Shown here piece after piece: positions 33,160 through 43,807 of a DNA stretch of 64,000 nt. A program made the translations under genes and the position numbers. The notes under the pieces were generated by a model, which did no database searches, was not told the DNA's origin, and was given only the letters and a program-made list of their open reading frames with translations. How positions within the stretch are numbered: the stretch's first letter is position 1; each line of letters opens with the position of its first letter. Source of the stretch: Bimuria novae-zelandiae CBS 107.79 (taxonomy: Eukaryota > Ascomycota > Dothideomycetes > Pleosporales > Didymosphaeriaceae); the NCBI GenBank assembly GCA_010015655.1, contig ML976717.1, positions 120,963 through 184,962 on the forward strand, in the 5' to 3' direction.

Positions 33160-34160
33160 CACTTAATAATAACGCGTTAATTAATTAAGTCCTCTATCTC
33201 TTATACACCTTACACCTACTAGCCTAAGTAGCTGAAGTACTTTCTCGCCCGCTCGTCGTTATAGCAACCCTCCTGTATACCTAGCTCCAAGAAATACGAG
33301 AAATCCTGAAAGATAGGCGCTTTCTAGAAGTTCTTTTTCATCCATGACTTTAACGCTTTGAAGCTCTGCTCAATCGGATTCATATTAGGTAAGTACGGCG
33401 GCAGGTACTCGAGTACTACCCTAGCGTCTATATAGAGTTATTAAATTTTGGCTAATTAATAAATAGATGCGTTATCTATTATAATTACTAAGCGTGGCCC
33501 TAGGTACGGCGTGCAATATAGTAGTACTTTACTAGTAAGAAACTCCTCTATTAACTCTGCCATAATTGCTCCCTAATAGATAAGATAATTAAGATACCTA
33601 TTAACGTCTATAGCTAGTAATAAACTCTACCTCTCTAACCTTTGCGCTAAGTACAATACCTAAACTAGTGTGTTTACCTCTAACTAGGTATATTTTTAAT
33701 TGCCTGTACGCTTGTTGCAAGCGCTCTTATTAACTACTATTACTATTTTCGCCTTATACGCTAGCTGGTAGCGAGCTCTAAACGCTTAACGGAGGACTAC
33801 GTTACGCTTAGCTACTACTTTAGTTACTGCTTTTTAACTCTACCTTATGCTGGCAAGAGTCTCCTATATAGTTGTTTATAAGGCTTTTACGTTGTATTCG
33901 TTATATAAGAAACGCTACATCTTATCTAGGTAAGTATTTAGCTAGCCTAGTAGTAACTCTTTAAGCTTCTTGTGATAGTACTATAATAATAATAGCAGCC
34001 TATCTTGCTATACGTAGCTTGGCGGGTAAGGTTGCCCTTAGTACTCTAGACTAAGTTAAATCCTCTTAATTATTATCCCAGCTACTTTTATATCTTTTTA
34101 GATTTAGGTGTCGCTGACGTTGTTGTTTAATTAATTAATTACGGCCTGTAACACTATTAG
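33160..34160 (-). pseudogene. DDE_3 transposase of copy C
   Basis: On the - strand, about 33500-33310, the frame reads GPRLVIIDNASIY, VVLEYLPPYLPNMNPIEQSF and KALKSWMKKNF, the D-N-A-S-I block and the YLPPYxPxxNPIE block with the final acidic catalytic residue intact. FQDFSYFLELGIQEGCYND follows. Stops elsewhere make it non-functional, but the active-site blocks are the best preserved of the three copies. Confidence 0.82.
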
Positions 34161-34327
34161 CGGTAACCTAGCTTTACTATAAGTCTCTATTAAGGACTTT
34201 TAGATTCTTATAATATATTAAAAAGTTAATATTTAGCTAGTAAATCCGTGTTTTAAATAACGCGCGGGAATTGATTACTAATGCGCGGGGCAGGTCACAT
34301 GTGTAGCGGGATTTTACGAAACGACAA

Positions 34328-34780
34328 TAGTGAAGAACATGTTGAAAGCGGGATTGAGGTCAGCTCCGTCCCCGAAGCGCTAAGCCGATACAAGGAGTAA
34401 GACTAAGAAATGGAATAAGGCACTTTGTCAGCGCTGAAGTCTTCTCGTCCAATTGTGTCCGCTGCATCGGACTCGGCGTAATACCCAACAATCTGGCATG
34501 CATCATCTGCATTGCGTAAGCCTCTCGCTGTTCGGGCCTTAAAGCAAGACTGTGGTGCAACTACTGCGGGGCACTGTTCTTCCGCTCTGATCAGGTCACG
34601 GCTGACACGATGAGACGGATTACACCGCAATGAGAGGAAGTCTCCATATCTATGTAAGCATGCGAAAGTAGCCTCTTCAACAGACCCTTAATAGCAAGAA
34701 CAGCTCTGGGCTTTTTCACGATACAATCCAACTAGAAAGATGTCTTCTCAGTGGGCAGACAAGGCACTTTCGTTAAGTTC
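34328..34780. other. Spacer between copy C and the solo LTR
   Basis: Normal composition, no RIP. Short frames on the - strand (34360-34630) have no recognisable domain. I see nothing else. Confidence 0.4.
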
Positions 34781-34924
34781 TGTGACGTCGAAAAAAGAGT
34801 GTTGAGGCAATCGTTGTTTTGATTGAGAAGCTACTCTATGGAGCTATATACTGTGGATCACGTGAGTCACGTGCACAGGCCGCACGTACGCGGGTGGCCC
34901 AAGCTTCTATACTGAACCGTCACA
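34781..34924. repeat. Solo LTR (144 bp), copy 1
   Basis: TGTGACGTCGAAAAAAG...GAACCGTCACA with a perfect 5 bp duplication AGTTC on both sides (34776-34780, 34925-34929). It is closely similar to 37168-37302. It ends about 107 bp before the hemerythrin-like start codon. It contains CACGTGAGTCACGTG, with two E-box-like CACGTG palindromes. Confidence 0.85.
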
Positions 34925-35031
34925 AGTTCAACTCTTCCGTTCTCGAAATATGTAAGGGTATTTATTCAGCTCTATAAACTGTTTTTAATGTCACACAGTC
35001 CTTCCATGCAGCGTAATATGTTGCGAATTAA

Positions 35032-35744
35032 ATGGCACTCGCTCACAACGGAATCATTCATGGATGGAACAGTATTTCTTTCCAGACAGCAAACATACCC
35101 CGCGAGAAACTGGATACCATCCGAGATTTCCTTATATACTGCCAATGCTGGTGCGAATCCATGCACCATCATCACGACGCAGAAGAGGAGATATTCTTTC
35201 CCAGTATCGAGAGGATCACAGGGGTTGCAGGCATCATGGAACGCAACATCGAGCAGCACCGAGCATTTACACCGGGGTTCGAAGCATTTGATAGCTATTC
35301 CCAAACTTGTGCCCCCAAGGACTACGACGGGCAAAAGTTCAGAGGCCTCATTGAAGCATTTGCCGAGCCGCTGCATCAACATCTGAAGGATGAGATCGAG
35401 ACGTTACGGGCACTTGACAGGTACAACAGTGAGGAGATACGGCGAGCATACAAGCGTTTTGAGAAATCATTGATGGACACCGATAATGTGAGATGAACTT
35501 CAGTCGCTAGGTTCGATTCACTAACACTTCGTAGTATCGGATCGCCCCACTCGTTTTTGGAACAGCTGATAGAAATTTTGAAGGCGACATACACGACTTT
35601 CCTTATGTTCCGTTTTTTGTGCCATATGTTATTAATTACGTGTTTGGAAGACGATATCGAGGGGCTTGGCGGTTCAACCCATGTACCGCATGGAGAGATC
35701 GACGAGATTTGACCTTCGCAGGCACGGTAAGCTCTGCAATGTAA
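35032..35744 (+). CDS. Hemerythrin (HHE cation-binding) domain protein, 221 aa
   Basis: Two exons, 35032-35487 and 35535-35744, with a 47 bp intron (GTGAGA...CGTAG). Without the splice the frame would end a few codons later. The first exon starts MALAHNGIIHGWNSI and carries the metal-ligand pattern of the HHE four-helix bundle: His in AHNGIIHG, HHHHDAEEEIFFPSIE, NIEQHRAF and LHQHLKDEIETL. The second exon (NFEGDIHDF, VPFFVPYVINYVFGRRYRGAWRFNP) is the usual C-terminal tail of fungal hemerythrin-like proteins. An in-frame TAA directly precedes the ATG. Role in oxygen/iron or stress sensing is inferred from the fold only. A solo LTR lies in its promoter. Confidence 0.88.
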
Positions 35745-35986
35745 GCTTTTTGGTCCGGTTGCAAAAGCAGATCTCAGCAGGCGAAATACTGCATTTGTTG
35801 CCTTCATCATACGTTACGATGAAAGTAGGGAACTCCAAGTGGGATAAATTATTCAAGGTTTTGCATTGAAGGCACCATTTAATTCATCCTAGTAATAATA
35901 CAAAATTCCCGTAACAAGCAAGGCGACTTCCACATACTGACCACCTCACTCAGTAGCGGTACCTTCTCTGATAATCTTCGTCATCT

Positions 35987-36536
35987 TTAATCATATATTA
36001 TAATCCTGCAAACAAGCTCATAGTCATCGCCACGATACCGACGAGAACCTGAGTCTCTCCTTCTCGCTTCTGATCTTTGGGAGGCGGCGATCTCCCTTGA
36101 AAGCGCTACTATGTTCTGACCAATATCTTGTGGAAGCGCCTCATTATAATTAAGCTGGGCTATATAGATAAAGGCAGTTCTCAAGGGTAGCAAGTGAGCA
36201 GTATCGTGATTGATTAATCTACCGATGGTGGTGTTTATCTACACGGTGGAGCGAGCGGACGCTAACCCTCTACAGGGAAGGCGCGGAGACTCTGAGAACA
36301 GGACGTAGTAAAGGTACGGGCTGACAGCAGTCATGAGTGTATTGATGCCAAAGGTAGAGTGGAGGTATTTGGCTCTCCTTACTTGACCAGCGCGAGTGGA
36401 ACCATCCGCTCACCATTCCCCACAGTCCCTGGAAGGGTGCAGAAAGGCGGATATTGTACCGTGAGAGAATGTCCCAGAGTAATCTCAAGATGGCGATGGC
36501 GGCGCCAATAGTGGCTGGAATGCTGAAAGGTTCCAT
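35987..36536 (-). CDS. Small unknown protein with an N-terminal hydrophobic segment, about 156 aa
   Basis: First exon 36536 down to about 36318 (MEPFSIPATIGAAIAILRLLWDILSRYN, one possible membrane or signal-anchor segment). Second exon 36238-35987 (INTTIGRLINHDTAHLLPLR, AFIYIAQLNYNEALPQDIGQN, ending in an Arg/Ser-rich tail GDDYELVCRIIIYD). The acceptor CGTGTAG is clear. The donor is inferred (GTACCT at 36317; GTGAGC near 36420 is the alternative), so the exon 1 end is uncertain. I do not recognise a family. Confidence 0.5.
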
Positions 36537-37167
36537 GGTTTTGGAGGTGAGCTGTAATTTGGTAGTTCTGCTGATATTCTTTTGTTCAAACTAATGATTG
36601 GGCTGGTCTTCCTTTAGTATGTGTGAGAGCTGTTCCGCGGTAGACGCTATATCTTCAGCGCGATGCTAGTTTGTAGGTTCTGGGCTGTGGCTAGCACCGT
36701 CTTTGGCGTCTATTGCTTGTGGGGTGTGCGTCACTCTATCATCTGGCCAAGCGACGGCATAGAACCGTGTGCAGCTTCTGTCGTTGAAAAGGTATTGGAT
36801 GAAACCCTCCAATCCGCACCGAACATCACCGAGGAACCGTACCGAACACGAGCATGAGCCAATATACACCGCCCACAAGATGGGGTACCAGAGAATGCTC
36901 ACCTTATTCTTTAAGGAATAATATTGCTGCAAGGTATAGCTATTGACATCTACCTGGTCTAGCGAAATACCCGCTACGGTAACCTCCTACACAGGGTCAG
37001 GGTTTTCTTTATTCGTCACCAACGATCTGATCAGATCTGGGTCACCCAGATTACATAGACAGCACATGTACGACAGCACAGGTGTCATAGCTACGTTCAA
37101 TCGTTCACTTCGACGTCGGTCTCTTTTCACCTGCGAACCTAGTACTTAAGCATGACACCTTATACAT
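36537..37167. other. Spacer; no supported gene
   Basis: Open frames on both strands (36663-36857, +; 36666-36932, -) are short and without domains. The rest appears non-coding. Confidence 0.4.
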
Positions 37168-37302
37168 TGTAAAGTCGAAAAAAGAGTGTTGAGGCAATCG
37201 TTGTCGATTGAGTAACTACTCTATGGAGCTATACACTGCGTGGATCATGCGCACGGGCCGCACGTATGCGGGTGGCCCAAGCTTCCATACGGAACCGTCA
37301 CA
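37168..37302. repeat. Solo LTR (135 bp), copy 2
   Basis: TGTAAAGTCGAAAAAAGAG...GGAACCGTCACA with a perfect 5 bp duplication TACAT (37163-37167, 37303-37307). About 85% similar to 34781-34924. It lies about 250 bp before the alpha/beta-hydrolase start codon. Confidence 0.85.
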
Positions 37303-37548
37303 TACATCAACCAAAACACTTTAATAATCCGATATGTTTCTCTAGCATATCATTCTACCCTGCTTATTTGTCTTTGGCCAAGGGCATATTTGTCATTGAA
37401 GTACCTTCTGCAGTTAGCGCCACTCCTCGGATTCCGACCGCAGATTTCCCTCCAGCACCCACCTAAACCATCATCATGAACTTCAACCTCATAAGCTTCA
37501 AATCGCTCTTCACACCATCAAATTTCGTTTATTTCCGTACTCGTTACT

Positions 37549-38928
37549 ATGGCAGAATTCCCGCCTCCCAGTACACTAACATGGCTCAACATCGCAGCCA
37601 GAGTCCGTCAGTATCTCCAACTTGCCCCAGCTCCCGATGAGAATTCGAAATCCGCCCTTACACCTCTAACCACCCAACCTACAGTCTACGCCATCACAAT
37701 CCGCCTACTCACCCTCCCAATCCGCCTACTCAACTGGCGCGGCGCCCCCACCATCATTGAAGACCTCTTCTTCACCGCAGTCCGAACACTCCTCTCGCAT
37801 TCCAATCTCGCAGTCTTCAGAGCGATATTCAAGCCCACCGCCTCAGCGTACCAAGAATTCTGCACGAAAACAGGACAGAAGGCGCGGAGCTTAACAGTAC
37901 AAGGCGCACAAGCGCATTGGATAGGCGACGAGAACGCCGATGTAGTTGTGCTGTATTTGCATGGTAGGTTTCCCCGTGAGCAAGAGATGCCCAGCCCACA
38001 GAAGGTGCACGTGAGAATTGGAGTACCTAGGTACATATACAACGGGCAAAAGGGAACAGCTAACAAGGCGATAGGTGGCGGGTACGTCTGTCCGGCATCC
38101 CCCGACCACTTCACCTACCTTTCCAACCTCGAGAAAGCCATAAACACCCACAGAATTGACGGCGGCGCCGGTCGTACTCTATCAATCTCCTTCCTCGTCC
38201 TAGAATACAGTCTCGCACCAGCCCAAGCCGTCTTCCCGGCCCCACTCCGCGAAGCAGCGCTCACGCTATCTCACCTCCTAACTTCCTCCTATCGTCTTCC
38301 TTCGCAAATCATGCTTGCGGGCGACTCCGCGGGCGGGGCGCTTGTAATTGCGCTGCTCTCTCACATTGTGCATTCGAAAGCAGGGATACCGAAAGTGGAG
38401 CTTATGGAGCCGCTGCGAGGTGCAGTGGTATTGAGTCCGTGGGTGAGCTTCGACACAACGTTTGATAGTTATACGCGGAACGCAGAGTCCGACACGCTCA
38501 CTGCGTCCGTTATGCGGATGTGGGCTGCAATGTATCTAGGCGAGATAATCGCCTCCAACGAAAGAGCTGTCACATGGCCAGTTCAAAGCAACGACGTATA
38601 CGCCGAGGCTTTGCTCGCTCAGCCGGCGTGGTGGAGCGGTGTCGATAACGTGGTTGACAGCATGCTAGTATGGTTTGGAAGAAACGAGGTTTTGCGCGAT
38701 CCGATCGTCGAGTTTGTCTCGAAGATGAAGGAGGGATGGAAGGCTGGGGGTGGGCTAGATGAAGGGGTTTTGGTGGTTGAGGGAAGAGATGAGCCGCATA
38801 TTGGGCCGATACTCAGTGTCAGTATGGGGAAATCGAAGACGAGTTCGCAGGTTGCGGTGGAAATGTGGTTCTTGGATCAGCTCGGCGCTGGGAAGGCGTC
38901 TTCGTTAATGCGACCACTCGCGCCCTGA
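37549..38928 (+). CDS. Alpha/beta-hydrolase fold-3 esterase/lipase, about 422 aa
   Basis: Exons 37549-37963 and 38075-38928. The 111 bp intron (GTAGGT...GATAG) is a multiple of three and open, so an unspliced reading also exists. Splicing restores the HGGGYV oxyanion-hole motif (LYLHG|GGYV), so I trust the intron. The catalytic serine lies in LAGDSAGGAL (about 38320), and the acid/His are probably in DPIVEF and DEPHIGPI near the C-terminus. This is the HSL/fold-3 family of carboxylesterases; the substrate is unknown. No signal peptide is evident. The gene is intact. Its promoter carries solo LTR copy 2. TGA at 38926-38928. Confidence 0.85.
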   Translation: MAEFPPPSTLTWLNIAARVRQYLQLAPAPDENSKSALTPLTTQPTVYAITIRLLTLPIRLLNWRGAPTIIEDLFFTAVRTLLSHSNLAVFRAIFKPTASAYQEFCTKTGQKARSLTVQGAQAHWIGDENADVVVLYLHGRFPREQEMPSPQKVHVRIGVPRYIYNGQKGTANKAIGGGYVCPASPDHFTYLSNLEKAINTHRIDGGAGRTLSISFLVLEYSLAPAQAVFPAPLREAALTLSHLLTSSYRLPSQIMLAGDSAGGALVIALLSHIVHSKAGIPKVELMEPLRGAVVLSPWVSFDTTFDSYTRNAESDTLTASVMRMWAAMYLGEIIASNERAVTWPVQSNDVYAEALLAQPAWWSGVDNVVDSMLVWFGRNEVLRDPIVEFVSKMKEGWKAGGGLDEGVLVVEGRDEPHIGPILSVSMGKSKTSSQVAVEMWFLDQLGAGKASSLMRPLAP

Positions 38929-39106
38929 AAGAGGTGAAACTAATAGATAGCGGTTCTTTCCGAATGTCTATGGCCTTAGAACTCTTATTAGAAATCTTCC
39001 AAGGATGAAAATTGGAAGACGATAGAGGAACTTTTCCAGAAGTAGATTTATAAGTTTCGCGGTATTCAAGATTGACCAGGAACAAAAACTGACCCTGTGA
39101 CGTAAA

Positions 39107-40716
39107 CTATCCAAGGCGGATTTGCCGTCTCTTCTTAGGTGCATTTTCGAACCACCCGCGAACCTTGTTCCGGATAATCGGCTTCCTATCCGTCGGGTTT
39201 CCATGCATGGCCTCCAAGGGCCTTGCATTCAATTGCGTGACAGCTCTTTGAGACCAGTAGTCGTCGTAAATGTGGAAGCAACCCACTCGTTCGCACCATT
39301 CCCCCTTGTCTTCAACCAGGAGAACGTGAGCCGCACCATATTCGTAACTTTCATGGTCTTCGTGGTGCTCTGTGAACAATATCCCAATGCAGAATCTGCT
39401 CATAGGGAGCAAGGTGGGATCCGGACTAACGATGAGAGATGTATTTTCGCATGGCAGATTTGAGATGAGTTTTGCGTGATCATCTTGCCCCCAGCAACAG
39501 TGCGTGTCTGCTTGTTGTCATACAAAGGAAAGCGTGCATAGTAACCTCCAGAGACCCGAAGCTTCTTATTAGTGTACTTGGAGCCTTTAAAGTCGTACGG
39601 TACGATCTCAGTCCAGTGTCCAAGCATCGATGTGAATGAATTTAGCGTGGTCGCCAACCGAGTTAGCGAAAGCTGGAAAGCATGGGCGTTCAGGAATCCT
39701 ATGCAAGCGACCATTTGTATCCTCGATGGAAACTCCAATGCCATAGAACTGTTCGTTAAAAAGCCACTCTGGACGGTAGAATTCGGGGTGAATCTTCCCG
39801 TCTTCCCACCCAGCCCATGACCAACTGGGAAATTCAATCCGTCTTCTTCCTGGTTCAGAATGATGCCAAAAGAGGCCGCGGAGGAATGATTGCTCCAATG
39901 CATTCGGTGCACTGTTCAGCTCTGTTTTCGGAACCGAACAAAGTACAGGAACGCCGCAGATGTGATATACTTTCGATGGCGATGCCACAAACGTCTTGAA
40001 AATATCACGCATAGCATTGATGGCATCGGAGGGATAAGATAGATCTCTTTCGTAGTACTCGGACACGTAACGCATAACATCGTAGGATACGCTACCAGGC
40101 GACTTATTCGTGAACGACCCCGGCGGCACATGGGCTCTGAATCTTGAACGATCCCTGGTATGCATGGCGTCGAGTGGCAGATCCAAGGCCTCGAGGCAGT
40201 TCATGGAATCGCATTCCCAGAGGACTTGTTCAGTCGTAAAGATCAACCGCCTGTGCGACAATATTCCTTCTTGGTATGTCCACCCGCGCGTCGCCCAGGT
40301 AGTATGAGTAAGTGACCAATTAGGGTGAGGCAATGTCTGAGCGAAGATATGGGAATCGACGCGTAAGACTTGTTGCTTCGTTCTTGTTGTACCGTTGATG
40401 CTAGGTAAGTTAGAGGCTGGGTCTTTACCTGCAGCCGCGATTATTGTTAGCGCAACAGAGGAATAGATCAATTCCATTTGAGCTATCTGGGTGTGTTGAT
40501 CGTCCTTGTCATCCTGGTCAATGCAGTACCTATCCACCCAGAGGTAGCGGAACGAGAGTTCCCTCGCGATTTCCATGCTGTCACGGATGGTTTTGGGGAA
40601 TATCCATGGGCCATTACCGCCTGCTTTGTGATACATGGTGGTGAGACCCCAGACGTAGCTCAGTGCTACATACGCGCATGATGGAGGAGCGTCAACTACG
40701 TGCCCAGTCTCACAAT
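39107..40716 (-). pseudogene. HET-domain gene, 3' part (HET domain and C-terminus)
   Basis: The - strand continues the gene that starts at 44446. The HET domain is complete: DAPPSCAYVALSYVWG (motif 1), IRDSMEIARELSFRYLWVDRYCIDQDD (motif 2), IYSSVALTIIAAAG, and TWATRGWTYQEGILSHRRLIF (motif 3). C-terminal parts follow: PSWSWAGWEDG, then a +1 frameshift at about 39611-39615 into EIVPYDFKGSKYTNKKL, a second shift near 39485 into AKLISNLPCENTSLIV, and an end KKRRQIRLG at 39107. HET proteins trigger heterokaryon incompatibility cell death. The hAT insertion plus two frameshifts make this a pseudogene, unless the shifts are sequencing errors. Confidence 0.85.
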
Positions 40717-43700
40717 CAGACATGCCAACAATCAAGCCAAACAAGCCGTGGCCTTCGGCTTGGCTTAAGGCTTGTTTTGGAGTCATGAGGCTTGGCTTGT
40801 TAGGCCTAACAAGCTTTTTTTTAATAGCTTAGATTAGAGCTTGATAAACGGCTTAATTATACTATATAAGTTAGACTACCCTATATAGTAATTACTTACT
40901 GCCTAAATCCTCGCTGCACATGCTATATAGCAAGTCTATCTTTATAGTACTTATTACTACCTCCTTAAGCTAGTTATTGCTGCCTAAACCTGCTTTCTAC
41001 TAACGTCGTATACATTATATAGCTACTAATAAATAAGGTCCTATAGAGCGTTGCTAAGGCTTAAGAAAATTGCTAAGCTTACTAAACATGCGCTTACACT
41101 TATAGCTTAATACTAGAATAGAGAGTACGTTAAGTATAAGCTTACTAAGGGCAGGGTATTAATCGCGCAACGTTACCTAGTATTTTATAAGGTTATTTAT
41201 ATACTTAGTACCTTTCTTAGCGCGTGGCTTACTTCTCCGCTATTACTTAAACTTATCTAGCTTAATATTAATATTGCTAGTTGTATTAGGATTAATAAGG
41301 CTCTTAATCGCGTTATCTATGTCGTTGGGGAGCACCGCGGGGCGCCGACGTACAGGCGATAAGGTGTTATACTCCGCCTAAAGCGCGCGAAACGCGCGGT
41401 TATTCTCCTTAAGCCACCTAGGTTTGTCGCTCCAGGCGACGTCGTAGTATGTTTTATAGTAGGGATAAAAGATTGTAGCAGCGTAGTAGGCTAGAGAGTG
41501 GTTAAGCTTAGCGTAGTAAGCGTTAGCTTTCGCCTAGGCTACGCGTAGATTAGTAGTAAAGTAGTCTTTAGGCGCTTTGTCGTGCGCGTTATAGTTAATA
41601 GCCTTATAGGCTTTAACGCGCTACTTGTAGTATATTAAGATATACTTAAAGACTAGAATAATTTTAGTAATTACGCTAAAATGTCCGCCTTAGCCGCGTC
41701 CCTCTAGGCGCTTTATTGCCGCTTTTAGTGGCCTTAGAGCGTCCATGTACTTAGTAACAACCGCCTAGTTATGTGCTAAGAGCCCGTTAGATCGCATCCA
41801 CGGCTGCGCCTCTAGTAGCTTATTACCCTAAGTTATGGCGTACGTGTCCTTATTATAGATACGTTTTATATAATAATTAGCGTACGTAGTAATAGCAGGC
41901 TATAGCTTAATAGCGCGCTTAAAGTAAGAGTAGTAAGAATTCTAGCGCGTAATAATAGGCTTAACAGGCTTAAGTATCTTATAGTCTTTAGCTATCGCGC
42001 TAGCAGGTAGGTCGCGGTGTAAGAGACGCTAAAAGTTAGTAAAAAGCGTATACTATTGCGGCGTTTTAATATAGTTAATAATGTCTAATAGGACGCCTAG
42101 CGGGCTATTGCGCCTCTACTTAGTTATAAACTTGCTCTCTTTAGTAAGCTTACTAGCGTTGTTATTAAAAGCATTAGCTTCTTTACCCTAAAGTAGAGTC
42201 TAGCTAATAAGGTTAAAAGTATAAGGGCTATAGCAAAAGTAGTAATAAGACGCGTTAAAACCTATTTTTTACGCTAACTTATAAATAGTAGTGTTATTAT
42301 TACTTGCGTTATTAAGTACGAAGTAACTAACATTAAGCGGGTTAATACTAAACTACTATATTATTTAGCTAATAATCTTTACTATCCTTTCGCCACTATA
42401 AGCGCCTGCTAGTAGTAGCAGCGCTATAAGTAAATCCTAAAGCTCGCTACGCTTACTAATAAAGTAGGTAATAATACCTAGAAATTTACGCTTGCCGCCC
42501 TTTATTATTTAGCTATTAAAGCTAAGGTAGATCTTGCTTAGCGCCTAGGATAGCTCTAAGACTACCTAAGGCTTTAGGTAGTTATAAAGTTATAAAATAA
42601 AGCCTAAGACGCTTGTGCAAGAGGACTATAACGTAGCCTTAGCTTCTAGATTAGTAGTTATAATTAGCTATTAAAATACTAGTAACTTAAACTCTTTTAA
42701 TAGGTAATTATTCTTAATAAGCTAACTAACGGCAGCAAGCCTAAAGTGCTAAGTATTAAAGCTACTAAGCTTATTAGTAATATCTTAAGAGACGCTAATC
42801 TTATCGCCTATAAGGACTTAGTATAGGTGGCTTATCTCGCGCTTCTCTGCTTCTTTTCCTAGTAGTAGATAGCCATAACCGCGCTTTTTCTAGCTTAGGT
42901 AGCAGGCTATTATTAATATTAATAGCGTTATCTTATATATGCCTGCGCCTCCAGCGTCTATAATTTTATACTAGTAGTAGTATTAATAGATAAAGAAGAG
43001 CTAATTTGGCTCCTTAAGTAGCGTAATATAGTACCTATAAAGGTATACCTAGCTCCTCTTTGCGCGCTGTGTCGCTAACAGCTTTATATATTTTAGTATA
43101 CGCTTAAAATTAAGCCTATTAAAGTTATCCTTTAGGTGCGCGTCTAGGCTTTTATTACTATCCTTATTAGCACCCTTAGCGGGCTCTTTAACGTCTATTA
43201 TAGCTATTATTATAGCGTCGCTGCCCTTAGTGGGCGGGATAATGCTATTCTTACTCTACGACTCGCGGAATCGTAACTTAAAGGTAGCTTATAGTAATAG
43301 GCGCTGCGACAGCGTTAATTACGTATTATTTAGCTTAATTAGCTAGGTAGACGTGTCTTAGGTAGCTATTTTAGCGCGTTTATATAACTTAGGGATTATA
43401 GCGCTATTACGCGCGCGTTTTAACTACTTTAGTGGCATAATAAATAAGCTTAGTGTAGCTAAAGAGATAAAGTAATAGCTAAAAACGCGTGCCGCTAAAG
43501 GTGGCTAGCCACTTACTAGTACTAGTAAGTAACTTAGCTATTAATAAGCTAACTACTATACTAGTATAACACTAGAAAAGTGTCGCGAGATTATCTATAT
43601 AGCAGCCTTAAAAAAGTTACTAAACTTAGCCTAAAACTACTCTGCTGCCTACTTTTTATTAAGCCTAATAAGCTAAACAATTAAGCCTTCCCTCCTTAGC

Positions 43701-43807
43701 TTGGCTTGTTAGCAAATTACTACACGTTAGCTTAGATTGATAGAACCAAGCCAAGCTCAAGCCAAACAATCAAGCGCTTGTTAGCGGCTTGATTGTTGGC
43801 AGGTCTG
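40717..43807 (-). mobile_element. hAT transposon B inside the HET gene
   Basis: Perfect 8 bp duplication CTCACAAT (40709-40716 and 43808-43815). Terminal inverted repeats CAGAC(A/C)TGCCAACAATCAAG. 3091 bp. Transposase on the - strand. RIP-decayed. The TIR and length differ from hAT A, so it is another subfamily. Subterminal regions are rich in GGCTTG/CAAGCC repeats. Confidence 0.93.
41300..43400 (-). pseudogene. hAT transposase of element B, decayed
   Basis: On the - strand: LLLLAGAYSGERIVKII and VSYFVLNNASNNNTTIYKLA (about 42440-42270), the hAT block before the cysteine motif. Near 41460-41340 is FYPYYKTYYDVAWSDKPRWLKE followed by ALxAEYN, the C-terminal hAT dimerisation region. Stops are of the RIP type. 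The ends of the gene are approximate. Confidence 0.78.

Larger units (their letters stand above)
31100..34327 (-). mobile_element. Two-gene Tc1/mariner-type element, copy C (3228 bp, uninterrupted)
   Basis: Flanked by TA (31098-31099 and 34328-34329). Ends are TCGGTGGTTTCGTAAAATCC at the left and TTGTCGTTTCGTAAAATCC (reverse complement) at the right: the same two ends as copy A in reverse order. It contains the intact counterpart of the sequence into which the gypsy element of copy A inserted. Its left end lies only about 14 bp from the right end of copy B. Confidence 0.88.

Noticed and set aside
34781..37302. Direct repeat pair interpreted as a segmental duplication of a promoter
   Set aside because: Each copy has its own perfect, different 5 bp duplication (AGTTC; TACAT) and TG...CA ends, which fits independent LTR insertions better.
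37549..38928. Unspliced 459-codon reading of the hydrolase
   Set aside because: The extra 37 codons split the HGGG motif and are bounded by GTAGGT and TAG; removal restores HGGGYV.
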